Assembly (NCBI RefSeq): GCF_019219025.1 | Contig: NZ_JAHUWN010000016.1 | Location: forward strand, 83,736-147,735 | Direction of reading: 5' to 3' | Length of the DNA: 64,000 nucleotides | Origin: Bacillus sp. sid0103 | Lineage (GTDB): Bacteria; Bacillota; Bacilli; Bacillales_B; DSM-18226 | The notes under the pieces: generated by a model | What the model saw: the letters and a program-made list of their open reading frames with translations, nothing else | What the model was told of the DNA's origin: nothing | Database searches by the model: none | Part shown: positions 9,586-18,675 of the stretch, in pieces | How the letters are laid out: every line of letters begins with the position of its first letter | Position numbering within the stretch: the stretch's first letter is position 1 | Program-made: the position numbers and the translations under genes

Positions 9586-9591
9586 ATTATA
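9586..9591 (-). promoter_or_regulatory. Putative -10 of deoB-punA-pdp
   Basis: TATAAT on the minus strand, about 70 bases before the deoB start. The -35 (TTATAT, 17 bases upstream) is weak, which would fit a regulated promoter. Confidence 0.45.
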
Positions 9592-9671
9592 TAGGTTTAT
9601 GAAAACTAATATAATTCTATTCGTCAGAAGTCTGACATCTCTATTGTACTAAATGTTTCAGAAATTACAAG

Positions 9672-9702
9672 AAAAAAGCCACCAAAATTGAGGCAGCTTT
9701 TT
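9672..9702 (-). terminator. Terminator after xerD
   Basis: On the minus strand AAAAAGCTGCC pairs with GGTGGCTTTTTT (two G-U pairs) around 8 bases and ends in a T run. It lies about 35 bases after the xerD stop. Confidence 0.75.
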
Positions 9703-9737
9703 GACAATTATATGTCTTTTTTAATACTTCGATTCTA

Positions 9738-10625
9738 TTAAGCTCGTGGATGGAATTTACTATATACATCTTTTAACTTTGTTTTTGTAACCTGTGTATA
9801 TATTTGTGTTGTTGAGATATCAGCATGCCCCAACATTTCTTGGACTGCTCGTAAATCGGCACCATTTTCTAACAAATGCGTTGCAAATGAATGTCGAAGG
9901 GTATGTGGTGTAAGCTCCTTATTGATCCCGGCTTCTTGCGTAAGCTTTTTCAAAATTTTCCAGAACCCTTGCCGTGTCAACCGTTTCCCTTGATGATTTA
10001 AAAACAAAGCCTGATCCATATGTTTCGTGGAAACAAACCGGGGTCTTCCTTCTTCTAAATAATACTTTATTGCCACAGTAGCAGTTCGGCCAATTGGTAT
10101 GATTCTTTCCTTTTTCCCATTGCAGCGAACAAAACCCATAGATAACTGAACATTATCAATCTCAAGACCTATTAGTTCACTAACACGGATACCTGTCGCA
10201 TATAGCAGTTCGAGCATTGCCTTATCCCTAATTCCAAAATGATCATTTGGTTTTGGTGTCTCTAACAGGACCTCTACTTCCTTCAAACTTAATACATTGG
10301 GAAGTGACCTTTCATGCCTTGGTGTTTCAATTTGAACTGACGGATCTTGATCTGTTTCCTTTGCCCTTAATAAGTATTGATGAAATGCCCGTATGGAAGC
10401 AATGTGTCGTGCCAAGGTTTTCTGTGATTTCCCTTGGTCTTTTAAAAATTTTAAAAAATGAACAATATGAACTCTTTGTACATCATTTAAAGAATGGACG
10501 GATTCCACATTTACCAAATAATGAAGATAGCTTTTTAAATCTCGCTCATACGCCATAATGGTATTCTTAGATAACCCTTTTTCATTAATTAAGTATTGCA
10601 TAAAATCCTTTAATTGCTCGTCCAT
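9738..10625 (-). CDS. xerD: Site-specific tyrosine recombinase XerD
   Basis: XerD works with a XerC/CodV partner at dif to resolve chromosome dimers. It has 295 residues, the normal length, with an N-terminal core-binding SAM-like domain (1-85) and a catalytic domain with R147, K172, H241-x-x-R244, H267 and nucleophile Y276 (TQIYTQV). It lies between yqzK and deoB, as in B. subtilis. It is quite different from the element-borne recombinase at 60.4 kb. Confidence 0.97.
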   Translation of the reverse strand: MDEQLKDFMQYLINEKGLSKNTIMAYERDLKSYLHYLVNVESVHSLNDVQRVHIVHFLKFLKDQGKSQKTLARHIASIRAFHQYLLRAKETDQDPSVQIETPRHERSLPNVLSLKEVEVLLETPKPNDHFGIRDKAMLELLYATGIRVSELIGLEIDNVQLSMGFVRCNGKKERIIPIGRTATVAIKYYLEEGRPRFVSTKHMDQALFLNHQGKRLTRQGFWKILKKLTQEAGINKELTPHTLRHSFATHLLENGADLRAVQEMLGHADISTTQIYTQVTKTKLKDVYSKFHPRA

Positions 10626-10630
10626 CGCAT

Positions 10631-10858
10631 TTACTCCCCATTTAAATAAAACAACATCAGCCGATCGAACAAGGAAGAATTGTCTTCATTCACTGCGTTC
10701 GAAACCTTGAGTGCAGCTCCTTCCGGTTCATCATAGCGATGATAATTTTGATATTCTTCATTTACCAACATGATACCATAATAGAAAAGAATCGTGCATC
10801 CTGTGAATATAATAAAAACTTTTAAGGTTTTTAGTGCTGCTTTAATAAATGTGATCAT
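10631..10858 (-). CDS. yqzK: YqzK-like small membrane protein
   Basis: This 75-residue protein has one predicted membrane helix near residues 12-30 and an acidic, polar C-terminal part. Its position between fur and xerD and its size match B. subtilis YqzK (DUF4227 type). No function is known. It ends 5 bases before the xerD start, so the two are probably co-transcribed. Confidence 0.85.
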   Translation of the reverse strand: MITFIKAALKTLKVFIIFTGCTILFYYGIMLVNEEYQNYHRYDEPEGAALKVSNAVNEDNSSLFDRLMLFYLNGE

Positions 10859-10974
10859 TGTGCTTCCCCCAATTCCAATCGTCTAGTAAAATGTATGCCA
10901 AAATGGACAACTTTTATACCTAATCATTGGTAATATAGAGAAGCTTCAATTAAACGAATGTAAATAAACCAAAA

Positions 10975-11003
10975 GAAAAAAGCCCTTTTCACGGAGCTTT
11001 TTT
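10975..11003 (-). terminator. Terminator after fur
   Basis: On the minus strand AAAAAAGCTC pairs with GGGCTTTTTT around an 8-base loop, directly after the fur stop. This separates fur from yqzK. Confidence 0.75.
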
Positions 11004-11006
11004 CGG

Positions 11007-11471
11007 TTAATCTTCTTTTTCTTCGTCTTTTTCTTTGTCCTGGCATCGGTAGCAGATTCCATGAAAAGTAAGGCGATGGTCTTTTATTTTAAAATTCCAT
11101 TTACGTTCTACAATTGCTTCAACATCTTCAAGTAAATCCTCTTGAATTTCATCGACCGCACCACATTCAATGCAAACAAGATGGTGATGAAAATGTGCTG
11201 CGCCTTCCTGCCTGAGGTCATACCGGGAAACCCCATCCCCAAAATTTATTTTATCAACAATTTTTAATTCCGTTAATAATTCCAACGTTCGATAAACAGT
11301 TGCTAAACCAATTTCAGGCGATTTTTCTTTTACGAGGAGGTACACATCTTCCGCACTCAAATGATCCTCTTCATTTTCTAATAAAACTCGAACGGTTGCC
11401 TCACGCTGAGGTGTTAGTTTATAACTTGCTGAATGCAACTGTTTTTTAATTCTCTCAATTCTAGTTTCCAT
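11007..11471 (-). CDS. fur: Ferric uptake regulator Fur
   Basis: Fur is the iron-dependent repressor of siderophore and iron-uptake genes. The 154-residue protein has an N-terminal winged helix (about 10-85, with LATVYRTLELL), a His-rich metal site HFHHHLVC, and structural zinc cysteines in CIEC (100, 103) and CYRC near the C-terminus. The context spoIIM-fur-yqzK-xerD is the B. subtilis order, which favours Fur over PerR or Zur. A PerR-box-like sequence precedes its promoter. Confidence 0.96.
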   Translation of the reverse strand: METRIERIKKQLHSASYKLTPQREATVRVLLENEEDHLSAEDVYLLVKEKSPEIGLATVYRTLELLTELKIVDKINFGDGVSRYDLRQEGAAHFHHHLVCIECGAVDEIQEDLLEDVEAIVERKWNFKIKDHRLTFHGICYRCQDKEKDEEKED

Positions 11472-11504
11472 CCTGAAGTCCCTCCCTCGCCACTGTTAAT
11501 TCTC

Positions 11505-11532
11505 ATTATAACAGATGGCAATTGAGAATCAA
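11505..11532 (-). promoter_or_regulatory. SigA promoter of fur
   Basis: On the minus strand TTGATT (11527-11532) and TATAAT (11505-11510) are separated by 16 bases, with the fur start about 35 bases further on. Confidence 0.65.
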
Positions 11533-11533
11533 A

Positions 11534-11548
11534 CTAAAATTATTATAA
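11534..11548 (-). promoter_or_regulatory. PerR-box-like operator upstream of fur
   Basis: TTATAATAATTTTAG matches the PerR box TTATAATNATTATAA at 13 of 15 positions and abuts the fur -35. In B. subtilis fur is a PerR target, so peroxide control is plausible. Confidence 0.5.
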
Positions 11549-11589
11549 ACAAAAACAAAGTATTACTAATAATTAATATTATATGATAA

Positions 11590-12237
11590 TTATTTTAAAC
11601 TAGTTGAACTTATGATGGTTTTCATTAACCATGGCGAAAGATAGGCCTCGATTCCAGATGCGGCAGATATAAAAACTACCGCTACAATCAAAGCAAAAAT
11701 GTATCTTTTAAAAAAAGGAAGGATTGGTTGGGCATATTTTTTCATAAACTGCTTTTTGATCATTCTGAGTGAGAAAATTACAGATAATGCTGCCATCATT
11801 ATGAAGACGGGAATGATAATCAAATTCTGAGGTAATATTGATACAAAGGCAAGCATGAACCCCTGCCAGCCCATTTGGCTGACAAGAAAACCAACGGTGA
11901 ACCCAACTACCATACCTTTGATAAATAATAGAATCAAAATAACCGGAAGACCAATAATTGAAATACCAAGTATCCACATGAGCCCAATGAATTTACTGTT
12001 ATGGAATAAGCTTTGTAAGAATAAATCATTGTCTTGGGCATCTTTTCCACTTGAGACTTGTCCAAAAAATTGTGATAAATAATAGAATAAATCTTCCTTC
12101 TGGGTAATGCTCATACTGTTTACGACAATTGCCCCAAAGATTACTCCCATTAAAAATAAAACGACAATAAACAAAAAAATTGAGGAATGCTCACGGAAAT
12201 AACTAGCGGCATCGGACTGGTACAATCGTTTTTTCAT
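11590..12237 (-). CDS. spoIIM: Stage II sporulation protein M
   Basis: SpoIIM is the membrane scaffold of the SpoIIDMP complex, which degrades septal and forespore-facing peptidoglycan and drives engulfment in the mother cell. The 215-residue protein has about five hydrophobic segments (roughly 20-42, 78-98, 105-130, 132-158, 178-200) and the conserved NLIIIPVF. The ribosome site is AGGAGGAAACGC. A SigE-type -10 lies upstream, matching its known mother-cell expression. Confidence 0.96.
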   Translation of the reverse strand: MKKRLYQSDAASYFREHSSIFLFIVVLFLMGVIFGAIVVNSMSITQKEDLFYYLSQFFGQVSSGKDAQDNDLFLQSLFHNSKFIGLMWILGISIIGLPVILILLFIKGMVVGFTVGFLVSQMGWQGFMLAFVSILPQNLIIIPVFIMMAALSVIFSLRMIKKQFMKKYAQPILPFFKRYIFALIVAVVFISAASGIEAYLSPWLMKTIISSTSLK

Positions 12238-12274
12238 TTGCGTTTCCTCCTACTATTCTCAGTTCAGTTAATAC

Positions 12275-12282
12275 AGTGTATG
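12275..12282 (-). promoter_or_regulatory. SigE-type -10 of spoIIM
   Basis: CATACACT on the minus strand fits the SigE -10 CATACAHT. A GCATA-like -35 lies 14 bases upstream. It is 38 bases before the spoIIM start. Confidence 0.5.
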
Positions 12283-12321
12283 CCAGTCTAGTATTTCTAT
12301 GCTTAAAATTTAATAGATTAC

Positions 12322-12358
12322 AGAATAAACCCCGATGTCTTTTGGCTACCGGGGTTTA
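12322..12358 (-). terminator. Terminator after yqxK
   Basis: On the minus strand TAAACCCCG and CGGGGTTTA form a 9-bp stem just after the yqxK stop, followed by a short T-rich tract. Confidence 0.7.
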
Positions 12359-12365
12359 CTTTTTA

Positions 12366-13529
12366 TTAATTCGAAATTTTTCCGTATTTTCCACCGCCGC
12401 CGGCTGCTAGAGTTACTTTACCTTCTCTAGCTTTCAGAATTAGGACAGCTATTTTTTCGGGGACCACTTCTTTCAAACCATCATATGGAACATCATGTAA
12501 AATCGCCATTTCACTGCCAAAGTGATCGACCAGCTTCTCCAGTAGGCGAGGCCCTAAACCAGGAATAAACTCGAGCGGGACTTGATGGATATACGGAGGT
12601 CGATCTGCAGGTCCTTGTTCAGCCGTTTTTAATTCGAGGATACGGTCAGCAACACCTTTAATAATCTTTATGGTTCCACATTGGGTGCATAGTTGATCAT
12701 CGTTTGCTGCTGGATTAAGGCATTCTGCACAAACTGTTTTATGATATTTACCAAGCAAAGGATCAAGACCATAATTCGCGATGATTCTACGTCCATCTTC
12801 CTTCTTTAACGCTTTTTGCAACTCTAAAAATGTTGGTTCTTTCATCGCAATGACTTGGTATTCTCGGGCAATTTTTGCAAGGGAATGGGCATCAGAATTT
12901 GTAACAAAAGTATAATTATGCAATTCCTTTATTTGATCCGCCATATAGGTATCGGAGCTTAGTCCAAGTTCAATTGCATCAACCAATTCTGGGTCTAATA
13001 CCTCTGTCAAAGACTGATTGACACCTTTCCCATATAAGCTTTTAAAGGGCGTGAACACATGGGCAGGAATGAAGATTCCTCCTAACTCCTTAACCTTCTT
13101 TTGCAAAGTTAGGCCCGAGGCATAGATCCTTTGTGAGCTTAGTTGAATATTTTTTAAGTTGCCAGACAGCCATGATGAAAACTCCCTCATGACGGAAAGA
13201 TTCGGAAAATACGAGAGCAAATGAATAGGCCCATTGCATTGTTGATCATAAACTTCTAATTCAGAACCAGGAATAACCGTTAAATCACCAAATACCAAGC
13301 CCCCATCGGGATGTTCTACTATATCTCCACTTTGAATAAGACTTTCCATTTCGAGGATGACTTCAGGAGAATGACTATCAATGATTCCCACCATATTTAG
13401 CCCCTTCTCATGGCGAGCATGTTCAATGATATTCGTAAAGGTTAGTGATTTGGCCCCTGTGATTTTTACTGGCTTGCCTGTCCATGTCCGGCCAATATGA
13501 ATATGTAAATCTACAAAGTAGCGGTTCAT
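12366..13529 (-). CDS. yqxK: EndoQ-like PHP-domain nuclease YqxK
   Basis: This 387-residue protein has the endonuclease Q layout: an N-terminal PHP metal domain beginning DLHIHIGRT, further ligands in DSHSPE, IPAHVFTPF and TNSDAHS, a four-cysteine zinc finger (CAEC and CTQC near 265-285), and a C-terminal helix-hairpin-helix (FIPGLGPRLLEKLVDHFG). Archaeal and some Bacillus EndoQ proteins nick 5' of deaminated bases; activity here is inferred. Its ATG overlaps the nudF stop (ATGA), so the two genes are translationally linked. Confidence 0.88.
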   Translation of the reverse strand: MNRYFVDLHIHIGRTWTGKPVKITGAKSLTFTNIIEHARHEKGLNMVGIIDSHSPEVILEMESLIQSGDIVEHPDGGLVFGDLTVIPGSELEVYDQQCNGPIHLLSYFPNLSVMREFSSWLSGNLKNIQLSSQRIYASGLTLQKKVKELGGIFIPAHVFTPFKSLYGKGVNQSLTEVLDPELVDAIELGLSSDTYMADQIKELHNYTFVTNSDAHSLAKIAREYQVIAMKEPTFLELQKALKKEDGRRIIANYGLDPLLGKYHKTVCAECLNPAANDDQLCTQCGTIKIIKGVADRILELKTAEQGPADRPPYIHQVPLEFIPGLGPRLLEKLVDHFGSEMAILHDVPYDGLKEVVPEKIAVLILKAREGKVTLAAGGGGKYGKISN

Positions 13530-14089
13530 TTATTTTTCAACGCCTCTTGTAACTGTAAATACTGCACAGCGAAAATGGTTTTAGCATCATAGATCTTTTG
13601 CTCTTTTATATATTGGATAGCTTCTTCAAGGGTTAATTCCTCGAGATTTACAAATTCGTCTTCGTCGAGTGCTGCTGCATTTTCTTTTTTCGATAACCCT
13701 GTTGCAACATAGACATGGACGATTTCATCGGCAAATCCTGGCGAGGTATAAAAAGAGGTGAGCCAATCTAGGCTCTTACATTCATAGCCAGTCTCTTCTT
13801 CAAGTTCTCGGCGAGCACAAAGCGCTGGTTCTTCCCCTTTTTCCAATTTTCCAGCGGGGATTTCAACAATGGTCCGTTCTAGTGCTTTCCTGTATTGCTC
13901 GACCATAACGACTTTCTTATCATCCGTAATGGCTAAAATAGCTACAGCTCCGGGATGTTTGACGATCTCCCGTTTGGATTGTTTCCCGTTCGGAAGTTCA
14001 ACATCCTGGAGATGAAGACTGATAACTTTTCCAGAGAAAATTTCTTCGCTCTGGAGCGTTTTTTCTTCGAGATTGCTCATTAGGGTCAC
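13526..14089 (-). CDS. nudF: ADP-ribose pyrophosphatase
   Basis: NudF is a Nudix hydrolase that cleaves ADP-ribose to AMP and ribose 5-phosphate. The Nudix box is intact: a glycine-led start (AGKLEKGE) followed 9 residues later by RELEEETGY, centred near residue 90, in a 187-residue protein. An in-frame ATG three codons in (MSNLEEK) is an alternative start. It is head-to-head with mciZ, as in B. subtilis, and overlaps yqxK downstream. Confidence 0.95.
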   Translation of the reverse strand: MTLMSNLEEKTLQSEEIFSGKVISLHLQDVELPNGKQSKREIVKHPGAVAILAITDDKKVVMVEQYRKALERTIVEIPAGKLEKGEEPALCARRELEEETGYECKSLDWLTSFYTSPGFADEIVHVYVATGLSKKENAAALDEDEFVNLEELTLEEAIQYIKEQKIYDAKTIFAVQYLQLQEALKNK

Positions 14090-14114
14090 TCCTGTTCTAT
14101 TCCTATAATCTGCT

Positions 14115-14122
14115 CATACATT
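14115..14122 (+). promoter_or_regulatory. SigE-type -10 of mciZ
   Basis: CATACATT fits the SigE -10 CATACAHT exactly and lies 30 bases before the mciZ start, leaving room for a short leader. The -35 is weak. Sporulation-time expression is expected for MciZ. Confidence 0.5.
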
Positions 14123-14151
14123 TTACCATACTTTATTTGGAGGGGTATGGG

Positions 14152-14283
14152 ATGAAGGTGTATGTTCACGAAAAGGGAATCATTCTGGTTGGAAAAGGAT
14201 GGGAAGTGCTGCAAAAACTAAAAGAATACAATAAAGATTCTCTCACCGTTTCCGAATGGGTTGAAAAGGTTTATAAAAAATAA
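14152..14283 (+). CDS. mciZ: Z-ring inhibitor peptide MciZ
   Basis: This 43-residue ORF begins MKVYVHEKGIILVGKGWEVL and continues with KLKEYN, closely like B. subtilis MciZ (about 40 residues; MKV...KG..LVGK.WE...KLKEY). MciZ caps FtsZ filaments and blocks Z-ring formation in the mother cell during sporulation. GGAGGGG lies 6 bases before the ATG. The position, divergent from nudF and upstream of yqkF, also matches. It is slightly longer at the C-terminus than the B. subtilis peptide. Confidence 0.88.
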   Translation: MKVYVHEKGIILVGKGWEVLQKLKEYNKDSLTVSEWVEKVYKK

Positions 14284-14334
14284 TGTCTTTCAATTGTAGT
14301 CTGTCCTTTTCTTTATTAAAATTGCTGTGTTACA

Positions 14335-14400
14335 GGTTACTGTTTTATTTTATAGCCAAGCTGATTGGAGTGGAAATCAACAGCCAAGTTAAACAGAACC
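14335..14400 (+). repeat. MITE-like repeat, internally deleted copy (copy 5)
   Basis: The ends GGTTACTGTT and AACAGAACC are inverted, and the interior keeps only GCTGATTGGAG joined to TGGAAATCAACAGCC. This is a 66-base solo version of the ~180-base repeat at 15745, 19814 and 34664. It lies 51 bases after mciZ in the same orientation relative to the upstream gene as the other copies. Confidence 0.65.
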
Positions 14401-14431
14401 ATTAACATTGTAGAAAAGGACGGGTGATATT

Positions 14432-15343
14432 TTGAAAAAGAGAAGACTTGGAAATTCAGATTTGTATGTAACGGAATTAGGTCTAGGTTGTATGTCAATT
14501 GGAACGGAAGAGAAAACAGCTAGGAAAATTATTGAAGCCTCCCTTGAGGAGGGGATCAATTATTTTGATACAGCTGATTTATATGATTTTGGTGAAAATG
14601 AAAAAATTGTCGGGGCAGCATTAAAGGAAATCCGTGAACATGTGATTATTGCAACTAAAGTCGGGAACCGCTGGAATCAAGATAAGAAAGGATGGTCATG
14701 GGACCCATCAAAGTCATATATAAAGGAAGAAGTCAAACAAAGTCTTAAACGACTGGGGACGGACTATATCGATCTTTATCAGTTGCATGGCGGGACAATC
14801 GATGATCCAATTGAGGAAACCATTGAAGCGTTTGAGGAGTTAAAAGAAGAAGGCTTTATCCGCTATTATGGCATTTCATCAATTCGCCCGAATGTAATTA
14901 GGGAATATGTTAAAAAGTCTAGTATCGTTTCAGTAATGATGCAATATAGTCTCTTAGACCGTCGCCCCGAAGAAGAAGCACTGCCACTTTTACAGGAACA
15001 TGGCGTTAGCGTCGTCACGCGCGGACCACTTGCAAAAGGACTTTTAAGCGACAAAATGCTCGAGAAGGTAACCGAGAAGGGTTATCAAGACTACAGCTTA
15101 AACGAGTTGAATAATATCTTGCCATTGCTAAAGGAAAAGGTAGCAGCCTCACGCACATTTACAGAGATCGCTCTTCAGTATAATCTCGCAAATCCCGCTG
15201 TTGCCTCTGTTGTAGCCGGTGCAAGCAGTCCTGAGCAAATTAGAAGTAATGCGAAAGCCATCAGAAGCCAGCCCCTGTCTGAGGAAGAAGTTTCAATCAT
15301 GAAAGAATTAACGAAAGCAAGTATTTATAACGATCACCGATAA
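14432..15343 (+). CDS. yqkF: Aldo/keto reductase YqkF
   Basis: This 303-residue TIM-barrel aldo/keto reductase begins with TTG (MKKRRLGNSDL). It has the catalytic set: D in FDTADLYDFGENE (Asp and Tyr near residues 47-52), K near 78 (ATKVGNRW) and H in YQLHGG near 116, with NADP-binding residues in GASSPEQI near 265. It closely resembles B. subtilis YqkF; the physiological substrate is unknown. Confidence 0.93.
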   Translation: MKKRRLGNSDLYVTELGLGCMSIGTEEKTARKIIEASLEEGINYFDTADLYDFGENEKIVGAALKEIREHVIIATKVGNRWNQDKKGWSWDPSKSYIKEEVKQSLKRLGTDYIDLYQLHGGTIDDPIEETIEAFEELKEEGFIRYYGISSIRPNVIREYVKKSSIVSVMMQYSLLDRRPEEEALPLLQEHGVSVVTRGPLAKGLLSDKMLEKVTEKGYQDYSLNELNNILPLLKEKVAASRTFTEIALQYNLANPAVASVVAGASSPEQIRSNAKAIRSQPLSEEEVSIMKELTKASIYNDHR

Positions 15344-15373
15344 AAAGGAGAGCGCTCGTTTGCTCTCCTTTTT
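15342..15373. terminator. Bidirectional terminator between yqkF and yqkE
   Basis: AAAAAGGAGAGC and GCTCTCCTTTTT form a perfect 12-bp stem with an 8-base loop between convergent genes. Confidence 0.9.
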
Positions 15374-15381
15374 ATTACTAT

Positions 15382-15636
15382 TTACTTAAACTCCTTCCAG
15401 TTAATGCTGCTCTCATTTAATAGTTCTTCAAAAGATTTGTTTTTTTCTTTTAATCTTCTTTCTTTCCGCTTTCTTTGCTCTTCTTCTTCTTTTCTTTTTT
15501 CTTCTGCTGCTTTTAGCTGCTCCTGTTGTTCTTTTAATTGTTTGAATAGATCTGGATTAATCATATCGCCAAGCGTAACCGCTGCATCATCTTTTTTGGG
15601 TTTCGATTGATTTTTTTGTCTGTTTTGCTTTTTCAT
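15382..15636 (-). CDS. yqkE: YqkE-like charged coiled-coil protein
   Basis: This 84-residue, very Lys/Glu-rich protein has a long charged helix from about 30 to 70 and a conserved C-terminal SFEELLNESSINWKEFK. Size and position next to yqkF match B. subtilis YqkE. No function is known and no membrane segment is present. Confidence 0.85.
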   Translation of the reverse strand: MKKQNRQKNQSKPKKDDAAVTLGDMINPDLFKQLKEQQEQLKAAEEKRKEEEEQRKRKERRLKEKNKSFEELLNESSINWKEFK

Positions 15637-15698
15637 TCAAAACGCCTCCGTAATCAAAATTTCATTTATATTATACCATGTAATCAAAGATGCCCACA

Positions 15699-15730
15699 GA
15701 AAAAAGCAGGCTAGTCCTAGTGAGCCTGCT
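15699..15730 (-). terminator. Terminator after scoB and repeat copy 1
   Basis: AGCAGGCT and AGCCTGCT arms enclose 10 bases and T6-7 follows on the minus strand. The MITE-like repeat copy 1 lies between the scoB stop and this terminator. Confidence 0.8.
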
Positions 15731-15744
15731 CTTCCTAATATTTT

Positions 15745-15924
15745 GGTTCTGTTGCCACTTGGCTGTTGATTTCCGCTCCAGGCGCGTGCGGTTCGCGGGT
15801 ACTAACCGCCTCCTCGGCGCTTAGCGCCTGCGGGGTCTCCCCTGCCCCGTCCTCAGCAGGAGTCTTCGCTGTATCCGTTCCAATCAACTTGGTTACAAAA
15901 TCAACAGTGACCTTTAACACAGCC
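15745..15924 (-). repeat. MITE-like repeat, copy 1 (180 bp)
   Basis: A GC-rich block in AT-rich DNA with inverted ends (GGTTCTGTTGCC on the left, TTTAACACAGCC on the right). Inside are CTGTTGATTTCCGCTCCAGG near the left end and CCAATCAAC near the right end. It starts 6 bases after the scoB stop codon. Apparent ORFs across it are artefacts of its base composition. Confidence 0.8.
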
Positions 15925-15930
15925 AATATT

Positions 15931-16599
15931 TTAATAAGCTTCAAGTACCACGTTTTCATCCACAGATAATGTGGCTTCCGTATTATCGACAACCTCCTCG
16001 ATTGTAAATCCTTTTGCTACTTCCACAAGCCTAAGACCAGTATCCGTCACATCCATGACAGCGCGCTCGGTGATAATCCGATTGACTACTCCTTTACCTG
16101 TCAAAGGCAGCGTACATCGTTTCAATATTTTTGATTCACCCTTTTTATTCACATGCTCCATGATTACAATTATTTTTTGTGCACCATGAACAAGATCCAT
16201 CGCGCCACCCATGCCTTTAATCATCTTTCCTGGGATCATCCAATTCGCTAAATCGCCGCTTTCAGATACTTCCATTCCACCAAGGATCGCCAAATTGACA
16301 TGCCCCCCGCGAATCATTGCAAACGATTCGGCGCTATCGAAATAGGCTGCACCACTAATCGCCGTAACGGTCTCTTTACCGGCATTGATTAAATCAGGAT
16401 CCACCTCATCCGCACTTGGATAGGGCCCGATGCCAAGAAGACCATTTTCAGATTGCAAGACAACTTGTTTATTAGCTGACATATAGTTAGCAACAAGGGT
16501 TGGCATACCGATGCCTAGGTTTACATAAAAGCCATTTTCTATTTCCTTCTCTGCCCTGATTGCAATTCTCTCTCTGACAGAGACTTTTTCATTCGCCAT
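15931..16599 (-). CDS. scoB: 3-oxoacid CoA-transferase subunit B
   Basis: This is the beta subunit of succinyl-CoA:acetoacetate (3-oxoacid) CoA-transferase, about 222 residues. The catalytic glutamate lies in [14 protein letters not shown] near residue 50, and [16 protein letters not shown] follows near 115. The ATG at 16599 is chosen (GGGAGAG upstream); a TTG at 16620 extends the frame without a ribosome site. With scoA 24 bases upstream and thiolase before that, it activates acetoacetate to acetoacetyl-CoA. A butyrate/acetoacetate (AtoA) specificity cannot be excluded. Confidence 0.93.
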   Translation of the reverse strand: MANEKVSVRERIAIRAEKEIENGFYVNLGIGMPTLVANYMSANKQVVLQSENGLLGIGPYPSADEVDPDLINAGKETVTAISGAAYFDSAESFAMIRGGHVNLAILGGMEVSESGDLANWMIPGKMIKGMGGAMDLVHGAQKIIVIMEHVNKKGESKILKRCTLPLTGKGVVNRIITERAVMDVTDTGLRLVEVAKGFTIEEVVDNTEATLSVDENVVLEAY

Positions 16600-16622
16600 T
16601 CTGCTCTCTCCCTTCCCCAAAA

Positions 16623-17312
16623 CTATTTTCTAACAGTCAATCTCTCAATTCGTTTTTCCTGCGTTCCTTCGATAATTGTTTGCACATAGATACTTGGGGT
16701 ATGAATAAAATTAGCATCCAATTCGCCTATATCATAAAGTGTTTCCACTTCAGCAATCGTCACCTTCCCAGCCGCCGCGATCATAGGATTAAAGTTTCGT
16801 GCCGTTTTGTGGTAAACAAGATTTCCCATTTTGTCACCCTTCCACGCCCTTACAAGACTAAAATCGGCCGTTAGTGCCTCTTCTAATAGGAATTCTCTCC
16901 CATTAAAAATCTTCGTTTCTTTCCCCTCCGCAATCGGAGTTCCTACTCCAGCAGGTGTATAAAATGCAGGAATCCCAGCTCCGCCTGCCCTGATTTTTTC
17001 AGCAAGTGTGCCTTGAGGCGTCAATTCTACTTCAAGTTCACCAGTTAAAACCTGTCTCTCAAACTCTTTATTTTCACCGACATAGGAACCAATCATCTTT
17101 TTGATTTGTTTATTATTTAATAGAAGTCCTAAACCCCACTCATCAATCCCGCAGTTATTTGAAATAACCGTTAAATCCTTCACGCCTTTTTCGGCTAAGG
17201 CCAGAATCAGATTTTCCGGTATCCCGCACAACCCAAATCCACCAACCATTAAGGTAGCCCCATCATGAATATCGGCAACTGCTTCCTGGAAGGATGTACA
17301 AATTTTCTTCAT
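16623..17312 (-). CDS. scoA: 3-oxoacid CoA-transferase subunit A
   Basis: This 229-residue alpha subunit has the CoA-transferase family I motif [14 protein letters not shown] near residue 22 and [16 protein letters not shown] near 110. It pairs with ScoB encoded directly downstream. The gene order thiolase-scoA-scoB divergent from HMG-CoA lyase makes a compact acetoacetate-to-acetyl-CoA path, the end of leucine breakdown. Confidence 0.95.
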   Translation of the reverse strand: MKKICTSFQEAVADIHDGATLMVGGFGLCGIPENLILALAEKGVKDLTVISNNCGIDEWGLGLLLNNKQIKKMIGSYVGENKEFERQVLTGELEVELTPQGTLAEKIRAGGAGIPAFYTPAGVGTPIAEGKETKIFNGREFLLEEALTADFSLVRAWKGDKMGNLVYHKTARNFNPMIAAAGKVTIAEVETLYDIGELDANFIHTPSIYVQTIIEGTQEKRIERLTVRK

Positions 17313-17341
17313 TTCAATATCCCCCCTTAAATAAAAGATAC

Positions 17342-18529
17342 TTATGCAAGTTCAACTATTGTAGCGACCCCTTGACCCCCGCCAATACAAAGAGTAGCCA
17401 AACCAGTTTTCGCATTTCTTCGTTTCATTTCATGAATTAACGTAACCAGGATTCTCGCTCCACTTGCGCCGATTGGATGGCCAAGAGCAATTGCCCCTCC
17501 ATTTACGTTTAAAATCTCTTTGTTAAACTGAAGTTCTCGGCCTACTGCGAGTGATTGTACTGCAAAAGCCTCATTAGCTTCGATTAAGTTAACGTCTTCC
17601 ATAGAAACAGATGCCTTTTCTAATGCTTTTCTCACGGCTGGGACTGGTCCGATCCCCATAATACTAGGATCTACACCTGCATTAGCATTCGCTTTTATCG
17701 TCACTAAAGGTTTAAGTCCTAGTTCCTCTGCTTTTTTCTTACTCATCACGACAACTGCAGCTGCGCCATCATTAATTCCGGAAGCATTTCCTGCCGTCAC
17801 ACTGCCATCCTTTTTAAAGGCAGGACGCAATCCGGACAATTTCTCCACCGTAGTTCCTTTTTTCGGATATTCATCTGTAGCAAAAATAAGCGGGTCACCT
17901 TTACGTTGCGGAATTACGACCGGGACAATTTCATCTTTAAATCTTCCTGCTTCAATGGCATTGACTGCCTTTTCCTGACTCCAAGCTGAAAATTCATCCT
18001 GCTCTTCTCTTGTAATTGAGTATTTGCTTGCCAAGTTTTCTGCCGTCATCCCCATATGGTAGTCGTTAAACACACAAGTGAGTCCATCAGATGTTAACGT
18101 ATCAACTAATTTCTGGTCCCCCATTTTAAAGCCATCACGGGCATTATTTAACAAGAAAGGTGCTTGGCTCATATTTTCCATTCCCCCGGCGACAACTATC
18201 TCTGCATCTCCAGCTAATATAGCCTGGGTCGCTAGGTGGACTGCCTTTAAACCGGAACCGCAAACTTTATTAATCGTCATCGCGGAAACGCTTTCAGGAA
18301 TTCCCGCTTTAATGGCAGCCTGTCTTGCCGGGTTTTGACCCAGTCCTGCTTGGAGGACATTCCCCATAATAACCTCATCGACCTGATCTGGATTTACCCC
18401 TGCTCCTTGTAGCGCCCCTTTGATTACCGTCGCTCCTAATTCAGGTGCAGATACATTTTTTAAGGTCCCATTAAAATTTCCAAGTGCCGTACGAACTGCA
18501 CTGACTATGACTACTTCTGTTTGACTCAT
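17342..18529 (-). CDS. Acetyl-CoA C-acetyltransferase (thiolase)
   Basis: This 395-residue thiolase has the active Cys in [15 protein letters not shown] near residue 90, NEAFAVQ near 318, [16 protein letters not shown] near 348 and the second catalytic Cys in LCIGGGQGV near 380. It cleaves acetoacetyl-CoA to two acetyl-CoA, or runs in reverse. The ATG at 18529 has GAGAGGAGAAA upstream, so the longer ORF start is not used. It is first in an operon with scoA and scoB. Confidence 0.95.
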   Translation of the reverse strand: MSQTEVVIVSAVRTALGNFNGTLKNVSAPELGATVIKGALQGAGVNPDQVDEVIMGNVLQAGLGQNPARQAAIKAGIPESVSAMTINKVCGSGLKAVHLATQAILAGDAEIVVAGGMENMSQAPFLLNNARDGFKMGDQKLVDTLTSDGLTCVFNDYHMGMTAENLASKYSITREEQDEFSAWSQEKAVNAIEAGRFKDEIVPVVIPQRKGDPLIFATDEYPKKGTTVEKLSGLRPAFKKDGSVTAGNASGINDGAAAVVVMSKKKAEELGLKPLVTIKANANAGVDPSIMGIGPVPAVRKALEKASVSMEDVNLIEANEAFAVQSLAVGRELQFNKEILNVNGGAIALGHPIGASGARILVTLIHEMKRRNAKTGLATLCIGGGQGVATIVELA

Positions 18530-18547
18530 TTTTATTTCTCCTCTCAC

Positions 18548-18675
18548 CTTTTTTCCTTTACTATTTCTATTAAAACGCTGAAATTCCTCTTATTTTGTCA
18601 AAATTTCTATTATTCTTGCATCTTTGAAATTAACACTACTACAATGAAAGTATGATTATTGGAGGTGGAAAATGA
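18548..18675. promoter_or_regulatory. Divergent promoter region, thiolase operon and HMG-CoA lyase
   Basis: A 128-base AT-rich gap separates the two divergent start codons and must hold both promoters. I see no clear consensus pair or operator. Confidence 0.4.

Noticed and set aside
15735..15992. Apparent 85-residue minus-strand ORF, and similar ORFs at 34583-34843 and 19855-20217
   Set aside because: They run across the GC-rich repeat copies and into neighbouring gene ends. The repeats in both orientations give open frames by composition, and no ribosome site is present.
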